A stretch of DNA of 64,000 nt from Anisus vortex (taxonomy: Eukaryota > Mollusca > Gastropoda > Planorbidae): NCBI GenBank assembly GCA_949126835.1, contig CASBPS010000100.1:62001-126000 (forward strand), written 5' to 3'. Position numbers and translations under genes: made by a program. Under the pieces are notes generated by a model. That model saw nothing but the letters and a program-made list of their open reading frames with translations, was not told where the DNA came from and did no database searches. Within the stretch, counting starts at the first letter, position 1. Each line of letters opens with the position of its first letter. Below are positions 1 to 12,430 of this stretch, one piece after another.

Positions 1-3000
1 TGTATTGACTGTAAGATTGTGCTCTTGTAACTTTTATATTTTAAGTTAGCAAGATGCTGACAGAAATAAAACTATACACAATAACTATATCTATAAAAAA
101 AGTTAATATATTTAAATTAAAAGCCAGTAAATAATACTTCAATATTAAAACCAAAAAAGAAAGGAATAATGTAGACAATTTATCAGGAACATATTTTTTA
201 AAGATCACTGAGCTTATTTTTTATTTCTTTTTTTATTATTTATAAAGTTGCTAAATTTGTTTAAAACCTTTAGAATATAAAAATATTATCTTGGATGGTA
301 AATACAGGAATTAAATATTAAATTCTAAAATAACATTGGAGTGAAAAAAAATTCAATTTTTTAAAAGCATTTTCATTATGTGTATATTTTTAAGTTAATA
401 TTCTTTCATTACCAAATATGTTATATCAAAGGATTCTACAATTAGTAATGATCTTTTTCAAATTATATTAACACCGTTAAAGAATTGCAAAACTATTTAA
501 ATAAGCTTAATTAAGTATTCCAACTACTTAATAATATTTGTAATGGTGTAAATTATTAAAAAAAATTGTCTGTGTTTTATATATTATCAGTTTGTCCACT
601 TGGAAGTTATGGCTCTCAATGTTCACAAAAATGCAGTGACCAATGTTTTAAAAGCGGCAAATGTGATCCTGTTAATGGAACTTGTCATAATGGATGTAAA
701 GATGGCCACACTGGCTCAAATTGTATTGACTGTAAGATTGTGATCTTGTTACTTTTATATCAAATTCTAAATTAACATTGGAGTAAACAAAGGGCAATAT
801 TTTATAAGTATTTTCATTATGTGTATATTTTTAAAGTTATTATTCTTTCATAACTACTATTAGATTATATATCAAAGGATAATACAATTAGTAATGATTT
901 TTTTCAACTTATATTAACACTGTTAGAGAAATACAAAACCATTTAAATAAATTTAATTAATTATTCCAATTGCTTTAACTGTAATGGTGTAAATTATAAT
1001 TTTAAAAATTGTGTTGTTTTATATTTTATCAGTTTGTCCACTTGGAAGTTATGGCTCTCAATGTTCACAAAAATGCAGTGTCCAATGTTTTGAAAGCGGC
1101 AATTGCGATCCTGTTAATGGAACTTGTCATGATGGATGTAAAGATGGCTACACTGGCTCAAATTGTATTGACTGTAAGTTTGTTATCTTGTTACATTTAT
1201 ATTTTATCTTATTTAACTTTTATTAACACCGTTGAAAATATACAAAACCTTTTAAATAAGCTTAAATAATTATTCTAACTGCTTAAATATATTTGTAATA
1301 AAGTAAATTATAGTAATTTTTTCTGTGTTTTATATATTATCAGTTTGTCCACTTGGAAGTTATGGCTTTCAATGTTCACAAAAATGCAGTGACCAATGTT
1401 TTGAAAGCGGCAAATGTGAGCCTGTTAATGGAATTTGTCATAATGGATGTAAAGATGGCTACACTGGCTCAAATTGTATTGACTGTAAGATTGTGTTCTT
1501 GTTATTTTTATATCAAATTCTAAATTAACATTGGAGTAAAAATATGGCAATATTTTATAAATATTTTCATTATGTGTATATTTTTAAAGTTATTATTCTT
1601 TCATAACTACTATTAGATGTTATATTAACACTTCCCGTACCGACCTACTTCTATCTATGCTGCCTTCAGTTCCGCTATATACGAGCCCGGGACTGTAAGG
1701 GTTAAAAGATAATAGAATTAGTAATTATCGTTTTCAACTTTTGTTAATACTGATAAAAAAATACAAAACCATTTAAATAAGCTTAATTACATATTCAATT
1801 TGCATAATTTGTAATGGTTTCAATTATAACAAACATTTTTTTGTGTTTTATATTTGATCAGTTTGTCCACTTGGAAGTTATGGTTTTCAATGTTCACAAG
1901 AATGCAGTGACCAATGTTTTGAAAGTGACAGATGTGATCCTGTTAATGGAACTTGTCATTATGGATGTAAAGATGGCTACACTGGCTCTAACTGTATTGA
2001 CTGTAAGATTGTCATCGTGTTACTTTTATATTTTATCTTGTACAATTTATATTAACACTGTTGAAGATATACAAAACCATTTAAATAAGCTTAATTAATT
2101 ATTCCAATTGCTTAATAAAATTTGTAATGGTGTAAATTATAATAATTTTTTTCTATGTTTTATATATTATCAGTTTGTCCACTTGGAAGTTATGGTTCTC
2201 AATGTTCACAAAAATGCAGTGACCAATGTTTTGAAAGCAGCGAATGTGAGCCTGTTAATGGAACTTGTCAATATGGATGTAAAGATGGCTACACTGGCTC
2301 AAATTGTATTGACTGTAAGATTGTGATCTTGTTACTTTTATATTTTATCTTGTTCAACTAATATTAACACCATTGAAGATATACAAAACCATTTAAATAA
2401 GCTTAATTAAGTATTCCAACTGCTTAATAATATTTGTAATGGTGTAAATTATTTAAAAAAAATTTCTGTGTTTTATATATTATCAGTTTGTCCACTTGGA
2501 AGTTATGGCTCTCAATGTTCACAAAAATGCAGTGACCAATGTTTTGAAAGCAGCAAATGTGATCCTGTTAATGGAACTTGTCATAATGGATGTAAAGATG
2601 GCTACACTGGCTCAAATTGTATTGACTGTAAGTTTGTTATCTTGTTACATTTATATTTTATCTTATTTAACTTGTATTAACACCGTTGAAAATATACAAA
2701 ACCTTTTAAATAAGCTTAAATAATTATTCTAACTGCTTAAATATATTTGTAATAAAGTAAATTATAGTAATTTTTTCTGTGTTTTATATATTATCAGTTT
2801 GTCCACTTGGAAGTTATGGCTTTCAATGTTCACAAAAATGCAGTAACCAATGTTTTGAAAGCAGCAAATGTGATTCTGTTAATGGAACTTGTCCTAATGG
2901 ATGTAAAGATGGCTACACTGGCTCTAACTGTATCGACAGTAAGAACTTCGCTCTTGCGTTATTACCAAAATTTTGTTTAATTCAACAAAAAACAATTTTA

Positions 3001-3982
3001 CATTTTGATAATTAAATGCTTGAAATCAATATTTAGAAGCATATATTTTGTTGCTTTTTACCTACTGCAAGTTTTTATTGAAAACATCTGTTCTAAGTTT
3101 TTTTAAAGAATTTAAATAGAGATTTTTAAAAATATAATGTAATCGAACATTCCTTAAGTTATTACTATTATACATTTAATATCAGTTTTAAATTACATTG
3201 GGACAATAATAATTTTATTATTAGTTTCTTGGTATCATATTTTTAAACAGAAGATATTTATTACACAAAAAAATAAACTGAAATGATCAATACGTTTTAA
3301 GTTGTTGTTTTTTATTCAGATGTTTAAGCGTATTATACTATGAATGTCTAGTTATTTAAATGTTTTAGAATTAAAATACAATATTGTCTATACCTTCAGT
3401 CTGTCTTCTGGGAAGTTATGGCTCTAATTGTTCACAAGAATGTAGTGACCAATGTATTGAAAGCCACGAGTGTGATCCAGTAAATGGAACTTGTTATAAT
3501 GGATGTAAAGATGGTTACTCGGGCTCAAATTGTATTTACAGTAAGATTATAACAGTGTTAATGTTTTAAAGATTTTATATAGAAATAACATAATAATAAT
3601 TGTTCTACTGTTTGAAGCATTTTTTTTTAGAAACACATTTTCTGAAATTAAGGGTAAAATTAAACATTTACTAATTATTCGTTTTACTTAGATTACAATT
3701 TTAAATAACTTGATTCCCCCAGAACATTGGCAAACAAATCAAGTTTTTCCAGTTTCAACTTCTGTTTCCATTGGATTAGTTAGTAGCTTGACAATTGCCC
3801 TAGTTTTGTTTCTTGTCTTGTATGTGAGGCGAAGACATTTCAGAAAACAGAGAAAAACTGAAACAGAATTACAGAACAAGCAAGAAAATATATCTTTCAC
3901 TGACAGCTCCAGGAGTACAACTGAGACCTGTGACTCACTAATTCTACAGGATACTATCAACTTATATCAACTGGTTAAATAG
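1..3982 (+). CDS. Gene A: EGF-repeat single-pass membrane receptor, 3' part
   Basis: Exons read from sequence: 1-10 (end only), 591-731, 1033-1173, 1344-1484, 1862-2002, 2174-2314, 2487-2627, 2798-2938, 3400-3540 and 3723-3982 (stop TAG 3980-3982). Each internal exon is 141 nt, begins after CAG, ends before GTAAG, and is in phase 1 on both sides. Each encodes one 47-residue EGF-like domain that starts CPLGSYG and carries the spacing C..C..C..C..C..GC..G.TGSNC. The last exon has about 16 juxtamembrane residues, a membrane helix (IALVLFLVLYV), a basic stop-transfer stretch RRRHFRKQRK and a roughly 50-residue Ser/Thr-rich tail without a kinase or phosphatase domain. The architecture fits MEGF10/11-like receptors or the ectodomain of molluscan MEGF-type receptor phosphatases. 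A role in recognition or adhesion is inference. All exons seen are open. The 5' end lies outside the window. Confidence 0.85.
591..2938 (+). repeat. Tandem EGF-exon duplication array (seven near-identical exon-intron units)
   Basis: Exon starts are spaced 442, 311, 518, 312, 313 and 311 bp apart. Two unit lengths (about 312 and 442 bp) therefore alternate irregularly, the longer having about 130 bp of extra intron. The 518-bp unit is explained by a 73-bp miniature element plus a 4-bp TTAA duplication in a 441-bp unit. Introns are nearly as similar as exons (shared TTTTATATATTATCAG acceptors and GACTGTAAG donors), which indicates recent unequal crossing-over of whole exon-intron units. Confidence 0.9.
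1629..1701. mobile_element. 73-bp piggyBac-like miniature element in a gene A intron
   Basis: A 73-bp insert is flanked by TTAA at 1625-1628 and 1702-1705. It is nearly identical to the 73-bp insert at 9450-9522, which reads CCCTTTCCG...GTAAGGG between TTAAs. A TTAA duplication with CCCTT termini is the signature of the piggyBac superfamily. There is no coding capacity. This copy has a degraded left end (CACTTCCCG). Confidence 0.75.
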
Positions 3983-4271
3983 TGAAAACCGTGTTTATAG
4001 TGATAGATGTGTGAAACATTTTTGTCTTTTCTAAATTACAGCAAGTGTGCATGTATTATAAATTTGTCCTTATTTAATTAATGTATTTATGATCTGTATG
4101 TAAAACTATTATTGAAAATATTATATCATTTAAATACTTATAAATTATTTATAATTTCATTTCCAATTTCATGTTTTTTTATACATTTTTCTTTTTTAAA
4201 TTATTTTTTACGTAGAGATTTTTTGTGTTGGCCATTTCTTCCTTTTTTAAGTTTTACGCAAACTTTTACCA
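3983..4271. other. 3' flank of gene A
   Basis: AT-rich sequence after the stop codon of gene A. It presumably includes the 3' UTR, but I could not fix a poly(A) site. No other feature seen. Confidence 0.4.
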
Positions 4272-4711
4272 CAGACTATAATATACATAGACCGCTTGCT
4301 TTAGTTTTTTATGCTCTTATCTTCTTGTTTTGTAATTCCCAATTCTAAAGAAAGTAGTTGCGATACAAATTCTTTTTTATTAAATCGCATTTTTTCGACT
4401 TTAAATGAATACCGTATTTGTTCTACTATTATTCCTACTATCATTGACTATAATAAGATGGACCGCTTGCGCTATTTTTAGACCTTATATTCTTTTTCAG
4501 TGCGCCTACAACACTGATCTATAAATGTTTCCGCTGGTTTCGATTTTAATTTTACTTCAGAAAATCATAGCGATTAAATAAAACGGAACTAGTATAGAAA
4601 CTACTTTATAGCAACTACTTTATTTAGAATCAGGAATTCAGAAAATCAGTTTTTTAATTCATCATCATATTGCAGAAATACTTAAGCAGGCGGTCCATGT
4701 ATATTATAGTC
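4272..4711. mobile_element. Non-autonomous element with about 26-bp inverted termini
   Basis: GACTATAATATACATAG followed by ACCGCTTGC at 4274-4299 recurs inverted at 4686-4711 with two mismatches. A third, direct, partial copy of the motif lies at about 4445-4471. About 440 bp with no open frame. Superfamily not recognised and target duplication not clear, so this could also be a pair of repeat fragments. Confidence 0.5.
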
Positions 4712-4944
4712 TATGCTTTTACTACTACCAATAATTTAAATTAGAAAAATTATAATGCTACCATGTATAAATACTTAAAAAAAATAACAGTACTACCGTG
4801 TATAAATATATAAAAGAATCGGTAATTCTGTTTTATTGGAAGTTCGCCATCTTGGCAGAATATACTTTAGACACAATGGAGAATATAGACTAGGGTCGAT
4901 TTATCCTGGGTCGACAAAACCATTTATAGTATGAAAATGAGGCT

Positions 4945-6190
4945 CTTAAATGGGGAATGTACTATTACCTGAAGAGAAATACCGCCTTTTTGACAGTGTG
5001 TTGTCCCTAGCCACTACTTCAGATTTAGATTTATTTTTTTTACCAACACCCCATGCAGCCTGCAAAATAAACTCAGACAATAAGCCACTAAAACTAAGAC
5101 GAGACTGGGCAGCCTTAGAAGCATATGAAATGCACAAAAGACTGTAGAATGACAATCTCAACAGAAAACACAATGAACGCCACAGGACAGCCTACAAAAA
5201 AAAAGACTATTTAGAAAATAGCAGAAAAAATACAACAAAGACATCACTTCCCCCAAAACAGAGAATTAGTTACAAGACATTCACATTTACCCCCTCCCCC
5301 CCCCCCCTTCGGGAGGAAGACAAAGGCAAGCAAGAATCAAAACCTCATGAAAGAACACAAGCCTAACCAAAACATCTAACCGGCTAGAACTGACAGTATA
5401 AGTACTAGCATATATTGAAAGCAGTACAGATAAAGTCACCCATATCTATACATATGGCTAAGCATTTAAAGCTACAATAAATGCAAAGCTATGTGCTTAC
5501 CTAGATTCACTGATAAAAAATGCCCCGAGATAAGTGAATCATGTAAAAACTATTGCACAAACTTCCAAGCAGAAGTAGATGCCATGAACATTGCCCTTGA
5601 GACAGTAGAACATAAATATAATAAATATATTTCCCCAACAGATATTGACATCATCACCGACTCCCAATCATCACTCCAAGCAATAGCAAACAAAACCTCA
5701 CCATATTAAACACATATTGGAGTACCAATAAACATAAACAACATCAACATGACTCTAAAAAAATCCCAGGACATACTAGCATACCAGGCAACGAAAAAAA
5801 TCCTGACAAGGCTTGCTAAAAAGAGCGCTTTCATGGACCAATATGAAAGACATGTCAGCTACAACACAGTGTGCAGCTTAAAAAAAAACAAAAAAAAACT
5901 TTTAGGCTAAATAAATGGGCACAGGGGACAATTGGAAGAAAACTTTACAGATAAACTAATCGACCCAAAAAACAACAAGTTTATCCCCACAAAGAACAAT
6001 GCACTGTAGTCCAGTTGAGAACAGGAGATATATCACAACTCACAGCTAAATAGAATAAACCCAACTTACCCATCTAAACTGCAGACATAGCCACTTAAAA
6101 TACTTACAAGAAACAGTAGACTTGATTGAATGCCCTAAGCTAACCTACCTCAGACACACACTACTTCCTAATTGTTAACCTACAATTACC
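4945..6190 (+). pseudogene. Decayed LINE ORF2 C-terminus with RNase H domain
   Basis: Conceptual translation in broken frames shows a segment at about 5090-5147 (LRRDWAALEAYE) of the kind found after the reverse transcriptase in molluscan non-LTR elements. Further on, 5491-5709 reads as an RNase H-like domain with NFQAEVDAMNIALE (catalytic Glu strand) and DIDIITDSQSSLQAI (catalytic Asp strand). A later degraded stretch resembles the GN.KAD motif. Frames are interrupted by stops and a C-rich homopolymer near 5290. No reverse transcriptase core is seen upstream, so the copy is 5'-truncated. The assignment rests on motif order and is fairly secure at the level of a LINE with RNase H. Confidence 0.65.
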
Positions 6191-6770
6191 AGCACACTAT
6201 AGATCTACATCAATAAAAAAAACTATTAAAAATTATGTGTAAATATGTCTGTATGGCATTTACTGCAGAAGAGCTAACACCTCTTCAAGCTGGCTAATAG
6301 AAGAAAAAGAAGTAGATACATTATTTGATGATATAGGTTTATTTAGTCTAAGAGAACATTGCAAGTTGCGTGATTCATTTCAATGTATATTATATTTTAA
6401 AATGATGTTGATGAAAATTAAGTTTAGTTATTCCTGTTAAGAAGCCTCAGAGAGATTATTTCATGAATGGTTGCTAATAGGACATTTGTCACGTGTAACT
6501 AACTCGTCCAATAAACTTATTCATTGATTTGAAAGCTGAAGTTACCTACTCTATTTCTGTCATTGTAAACTGGATAAGTGTATGAAAAATGTTATATCAA
6601 CTTTAATAAAATATCGTGCCTACCTTATTCAACATGTATTGCTAAAATTGTATTCATCTAAATGTATAAAGTGGACTGTGCGTGTGTTCAACCAATCATA
6701 TTAGTAAATTTAAAGACATGTGAATTTATTGTCTCATACTTTTGTAATTTCACTTCAGATATGTGTGTTC

Positions 6771-6835
6771 ACTAGCTAAGTGATTAACATATCGGACTGA
6801 CGTGTGGGCGACCCGGGTTCGATTCTCCAGTTAGT
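6771..6835 (+). repeat. tRNA-like sequence (pseudo-tRNA or SINE head)
   Basis: The 7-nt ends ACTAGCT and AGTTAGT can pair, and a Pol III box-B-like GGTTCGATTC lies at about 6816-6825. The predicted molecule is 65 nt and its T stem does not pair properly, so it is not a functional tRNA. It is probably a tRNA-derived SINE head. Confidence 0.45.
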
Positions 6836-7880
6836 CTAAAAAAATTGTCTATATATTTTTAAATTTCAATTATTATTACTTTTTAAAAAAAGATAGTAAA
6901 TCTACGAGCAACACCAGGCAATTCAGATTTTTGTTAAATAAAATGGCTTGCCTATTTTTTTTTACCAGCTAACAATATTTATTGTAACTTTCCTAAAAGT
7001 CTTCAGTAAAAAATAGTTTTTTATTTTTTTATTTATGACATGTATAGCTTTCGGTCCATTGTTTTATAAAACTTGTATCTATAGCTTATACCGGCCTGTT
7101 TTACTTTCTGCCGGGCAACGTCGGGAAATTTAGCTTGTAGAAAACTAAACTGGTGATTGGTGGATATAGTGTATCCTGAGGGACAGATACACGATCTGGA
7201 GCACGCATACTCCAGGTGGTTGCACAAATAATTGTGCGCCCTGCTGGACACATTGTCGCCTTTATCACATCCAGCCTACTTTGCCTAACTAATATCTGCG
7301 CATGGTAATTGCAGAACAGCTGGTGAGAAACTGAGACACACTGATGACCCGGAGACTCTAACCCCGGAGATAATAAAATGTGTTTACAGGGTTTAGAGAA
7401 TATGGAAGCTAATTTAAGTGATGCAAACATCTTCACATCAGATAGTGAACTGCGGGGACTGCTATAACAACTTAATTCTAATTAGCATAACTCTCTGTTT
7501 GATATGAGCTCTGGGGTTATGGTCTGCTATCATGGGAAGCAGTACAATGGTAGTGACACATTTTTTAAAGTCAATTGCTTGTCTCCTGTTTTAATTGTTT
7601 TATCGAGTCTGAGATCTAAAGCACTACTAGATAACGGTCCATTAAATCCGAACAAAATTTTTTATAGACTCTTAAATATTTTTAATTTCCAGCGAGAATA
7701 GTGGAGTAGCCCCATGGACATAAATAATATAATTGTCAGTCTGGAAATATGTTGAGATTAAACTGGTCATCAGTTTTAGTATACAAGTAACCATCTGCAC
7801 TGTAGCCTATGTATGAAATTTCATAGACCAGCATTGAAGTCTCGCAGTCCTTGTATAGGCCTACATATCGATTTTCTTAT
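6836..7880. other. Intergenic sequence without supported genes
   Basis: Short open frames occur on both strands around 7033-7436 but show no domain, no coding-like composition and no splice structure. Nothing else seen. Confidence 0.4.
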
Positions 7881-7935
7881 GTACACATCACAACTTTCGT
7901 ACTTATTATTTCTTTGAACATTTATTCTAGTGCGG
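7881..7935 (+). pseudogene. Relic first exon (signal peptide) of a gene B paralogue
   Basis: The sequence aligns closely with the signal-peptide exon of gene B (25052-25106). Both share CACAACTTTC and GAACATTTATT-like stretches, and the frame here keeps ITTFVLIISLNIYSSA followed by a GTGAAT donor at 7936. The position of the ATG in gene B has changed here, and no in-frame ATG is visible before an upstream stop. I read this as the surviving 5' piece of a fourth family member. The intron, if any, runs towards the large palindromic element. Confidence 0.6.
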
Positions 7936-9039
7936 GTGAATTCGCTGTACGAGCATTAAATTTGAAAAGCTTAAAATATAAACAAAAATTAATAATTAAA
8001 GCACGCAGTTGGAATAGCCTAATTTCTTAAGGCAAATTTGTTTTAATTAGTTATATATATAGCTAAGTGTGCATTAATTACTTTTAATATTTAATAACAA
8101 ACAAACAAGAGTTATAGAAAGACGACGAAGTTTTATTGGAGCTATTTAATTCAACCCTTCAGTGCTGATTTGAACTCTGGCATAAAAGGGGGTGGGGGGG
8201 GGGCAGTGATGGAGGCTTGGTCCAGTGTTTTTCACAGTCTACTGGCTGACGAAAAAGAAATAGTGAACGTCGGTGCGTGCGTGTGGAACATCCAAAAGTG
8301 TTAGGCCTACAACAACAAAATTTAGATCATCTAAAAAAAAGCAGAAAATAGTTTCTAAAATAACATATTCTATACTTAGTTATTGTATAATTTGACGTAG
8401 CCTATGATATTTGCGAAAACCGTTGTGCTACTTAGAATATGCACTAGTATGTTAATTTATTTAATCCAAATGTTAGCAGTTTTTTGTAATAATTATTGGA
8501 CAAAGAATTTTTAGCTGGTGAACTACATAATTTAGCCTATATTTAACAAACTGTAATACATTTTTTAACTTCTTTTTTAATCATTTGTACATAGCAAGTG
8601 GCATAAAGTTCATTTCTAGAGGGTTAACGTGAACGTATTGGGAAATACCTTCTAAATGTAATTTTCATAGTGTCTCATTGTAATAACTTTCATTTTTATA
8701 GATGCTATAAAAGGATTCATTTAAAAGGCCAGCACTAGTTTTAATTTAATAGATAATAAAATGTACAATTGATAATCACAATAATACGTGTTTGTTATTT
8801 TACAGTTTCTAAATATGCATTTATTCAACGCATGAATCCAACATCTTTTCTTCAAGCTTCTCAAAAACAAATTTAGAAATTATTTCGAAAAGGTCACTTT
8901 GTTCCCAACAATTGCTTTTATGATTTCTAAAAAAAACAAATGATTGTAGGCCCTACACATGCATATTTCGATAACACTCTTAGACAGTACAGTTACAGTC
9001 TCCTTAATCAAATAAGACGATGATACAGCCATTGTCGGT
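7936..9039. other. AT-rich sequence, no gene seen
   Basis: It includes a G-rich homopolymer near 8190-8203 and short AT-rich stretches. Nothing else supported. Confidence 0.35.
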
Positions 9040-9405
9040 ATTGTCTATCTATGATTGATACAATTATGCAGGTAGATGTACACGCGCTTCACAACAGAAA
9101 CATCATATTTATCTAGTCCAAGTGGTCGGCTTCTTTCAATAAGGGCAAGAACAGAAAGATTTTAGGAACTCTTTTGTACCACTATCTGTGAGAATATTTC
9201 AACAGAGTCGTCAATCAGCCAAATAATACAATACCTGACTTATATGGATACTTTTTACTTGTTTGATATATAGTATGATAGTGTGTGCATTTCTTTTAGT
9301 ATAAGTATAATGTTTTTCTGTGCATCCATTTATTTAATATTCTTTAGAATATGTCGAAATAGAAGTTTCCATTTGTTTGGATCAATAAAGCTATTTTATC
9401 TTACC
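9040..9405 (+). mobile_element. LINE 3'-end fragment
   Basis: Closely similar to 41215-41597. In the better preserved copy the translation reads RSGRLLSKRARTERCKNSFV, a C-terminal segment typical of jockey/CR1-group reverse transcriptase polyproteins, followed by a shared 3' UTR ending TTTGGATCAATAAAG. Here the frame is broken (TAGG within AGATTTTAGGAAC). Confidence 0.6.
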
Positions 9406-9449
9406 TAGATTGTTGTTATAGCCTTTAGCCTACTTCATCAGTCTCTTAA

Positions 9450-9522
9450 CCCTTTCCGTACCGACCTACTTCTATCTATGCTGCCTTCAGTTCCGCTATA
9501 TACGCGCCCGGGACTGTAAGGG
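9450..9522. mobile_element. 73-bp piggyBac-like miniature element (best copy)
   Basis: Flanked by TTAA at 9446-9449 and 9523-9526, beginning CCCTTTCCG and ending GTAAGGG, so short inverted ends meet the TTAA target. Same length as the copy at 1629-1701. A one-ended piece lies at 49266-49315. Confidence 0.8.
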
Positions 9523-9869
9523 TTAAAACAATAAAAGAATGTGCTGGCAATTCATTGGAATTTAATGCTTTTTTTCTACATTTGACACATGACAAAAGGT
9601 CAGTTCGACGACGAACAGGCAATTTTTAAGTACATTTAACTGTTGAGTGACACTCAGGCTGTGCTTCCGCATCAAAACCAAAACAAAGTAAAATGCACTT
9701 GAATTTAACATTTAATAAAAAAGGAGTTTATCTGTGTTAGTTATCGTGAGAAATTGTTACAATGTTTAAACTTTAAAAAAGTCAAGAGCCTTGTGCCTTG
9801 TACAAATAGGGTATCTTGTGATCAGTACTCAAAGATTTCATTGCACCATTCTATAGTGAATAAGTAGCC

Positions 9870-9875
9870 TACATG
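9870..9875. repeat. Target-site duplication TACATG, left
   Basis: An exact 6-bp match to 24836-24841, immediately outside the inverted termini of the palindromic element. Confidence 0.9.
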
Positions 9876-9929
9876 AGTAGTGTAGTAGGGTCGTTTCAGG
9901 TATCATTTGTGGAGCCGCTCCACAGCTCC

Positions 9930-10040
9930 TCAGTTGACCTTTGACCTTTGACCCGGAAGTGACCTTTGACCCGGAAGTGACCCCTACCGGAAGTGACCTC
10001 TACCGGAAGTGACGTCATCCAAGATGGTGTCTTGTCGTGT
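9930..10040 (+). promoter_or_regulatory. Arm-tip cluster of ETS, CRE, YY1-like and TGACCT half-site motifs (left)
   Basis: Iterated TGACCTTTGACC and CCGGAAGTGACC units end in ACCGGAAGTGACGTCATCC and then AAGATGG. CCGGAAGT is the ETS core, TGACGTCA the full CRE, TGACCT a nuclear-receptor half-site and CCAAGATGG a YY1-like core. At least four GGAAGTGAC repeats lie in about 75 bp. The motifs are seen directly; promoter or enhancer activity is inferred. Confidence 0.6.
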
Positions 10041-10299
10041 TGTTACACGAGGGTTTTTTAATTCAGGGTAATACATTTTGTCAGCGGTTCTAAAATTATT
10101 TTTTTCCCGTTGTCTTACAATGATTGATTTTCCCATTGTCTTACAATGATTGACACATGTCATATTATTTCTCCCATTGTTTTATAATGGTCTTTATAAG
10201 GTTCAGCGGTTCTAAAATTTTATAATTATTTGATAATATTAATTAATTGGTTACTTGTATAGTGTTCTTAATAATTTTCAATAGTAAAATAAGTTTATT

Positions 10300-11050
10300 G
10301 TGTTTTTTGACCTAATTAGCATCTCTTAATCGATAATTGTCTTGTAAGGGTCATTTTTAATTACTTGGATGCAGTAATTGTCTTAATTTATTCTTAACTA
10401 ATTAACTAATTATTATTTTATAGTCATAATTAGCATGTAAAAGGGCGTTTTTAATTTTTAAGGGGCCGTAATTATTACATTTTAATCAATAATTGTCTTG
10501 TAAGAGGCACATTTACTTATTGGGATAGAGTAATTGTATACTTAATTAATTAACTAATTATAATTTTTTTAACCATAATTAGCGTGTAAAAGGGCGTTTA
10601 TTAATTACTAAGGGGCCGTAATTATCACATTTTAATCAATAATTCTCTAATAACGTGCCTTATTAATAACTTGGACACAGTAATTTTCTTAATTTTATCT
10701 TAACTAATTAACTAATTTTACTTTTTATAACCATAATTAAGTTGTAAAAGGGCGTTTTTAATTACTAAGGGGCCGTAATTACCACTAATTATTTATTTTG
10801 ATACATTTTTACTTACTGGGGTACAGTAATTTTCTTAATTGTATACTTTATTAATTAACTAATTATAATTTTTTTAACATTAATTAGCTTGTAAAGGGGC
10901 GTTTATTAATTACAAAGGGACCGTAATTATTACTAGATAGACCACATTTTATATACTTTTTTACATTTTTACTTACTTGGAGGCAGTATTTTTCTTTATT
11001 CTTAATTAATTATCTAATTATAGTTTTTAGTCATAATTACTATTTTATAA
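10300..11050. repeat. AT-rich tandem repeats, left arm
   Basis: Four to five diverged units of about 120-155 bp, each with AAGGGCGTTT, an AGGGGCCGTAATTA block and a TTAATTAACTAATTA block. No coding content. Confidence 0.75.
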
Positions 11051-12430
11051 TTTTCTTTTAAACATAATTATTTTTAATTTGCATTGATAATCAATGTTTT
11101 GAAAGTCTAAACATATATCCTTTAACATTTTTAGAACCCCTGAGGCGCTTATTCACATCGCTGTCTAACTTTTACCTGAGCAGCTGTTTGTTTTTATCGC
11201 TCAGCGCGTCTTTTAATGACTTTTTCAGCTGTTGTGGAAATTCTTTTGTAGTGCTGTTCTCGCTCGCGCTGTTAATGACTTTTTCATCTGTTGAGAAAAG
11301 TCTTTTGATCTCGCTTCACTCGCTTTTTAATGACCTGGTGTGAAAAAGAGATAAAACTGCCCTTTCAAAGCCTGCTATGGGAGATAATTCAAGTAGCACT
11401 AAACGTTTTTTTTTTCTTTACAACTTACGTTTCCCATGATATTTTTTTTTTGTTTTTATCATTTGCATTAGTTTTGGGGGTATTTTTTCTTTGTATTTCG
11501 AGTATTCGTTTTTTTAATATATCTCTTTTCAATTTAAAGAATTTAAATTGTTTAATCGTTAAATGCAATGTGTGACTTACTATAACACCATTATTTTTAT
11601 TTTTTTAAACTTATATTTTACAATTTAAACGATAAGTAAATACAATTTTTTACTTACTAAAACTAGTAATTTCTATATTTTATACGAAATTAATTAACGA
11701 ATTTTTTTTTTTTTTAAAGTCATACATATCTTGTAAGGCGAGTTTTTACTTATTAAGAGGCGTATATTTCTTTAATTAAGGCTTACATTATATAACTTTT
11801 GTTTAAATTCTTTAATAAGACACCCTTTTTATTTACGAACGTTTTACTTACATAGTTAACATTTGTATCTTTTAATTATTCTTTCAATTTTAATTGATAA
11901 TACATGTAAATACATTTTACTCAACTAGTTTAAAATTTTCCCTTTTAAACATACATATTTCAAATTTGAATTGATAATCATTGTTTTAAAAGCCTAAACA
12001 CTAAACATTTTAAGAGCTCCAGGGCAAAATTGAAAGTCTAGATGTTGTGAGAGTTCCCAAAGTACATTATTTTAGTGTATGCGTATTTTGAATGTGTATG
12101 TATGTGTATGCAAATAAGAGAGTTCTTTAAAGTTACTAAAATACTATACTACAATAGTTTATATATTTTGAATGTATAAATGTACAATAAGTGTCTCTTT
12201 ATCTATTAAAAGTCAGTTTGTTAAATGGTTGTATCTTTTAATTTTTGTCGTGTAATTTTTACTTAATAGGATTAAACATTTTAAAATTTAAGTAACTTAA
12301 GTCTTTTAAGTGGTGTCCAATATGGCGGGTCAGAAGGGGGCGGATCCAAGATGGCCGATCCGAGTGTTCCATGTGATTATTTGTGTGTAGTGTTACACGT
12401 GATTTTATCATCGTGGTTTAATTAAAGATA
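11051..12430. other. Non-coding arm sequence, left
   Basis: It holds a GC-richer patch at about 11140-11340 with repeated TTTTTAATGACTTTTTCA-like motifs. Further YY1/ETS-like words occur at about 12315-12360 (ATGGCGGGTC, CCAAGATGGCC). No gene recognised. Its mirror is about 22289-23660. Confidence 0.4.

Noticed and set aside
566..3569. Separate small secreted EGF proteins, one per open frame
   Set aside because: Each frame runs into intron sequence. The AG acceptors, GTAAG donors and phase 1 show that they are exons of one gene.
6771..6835. Functional tRNA gene
   Set aside because: Only 65 nt, and the T stem does not pair. Kept as a tRNA-like repeat.
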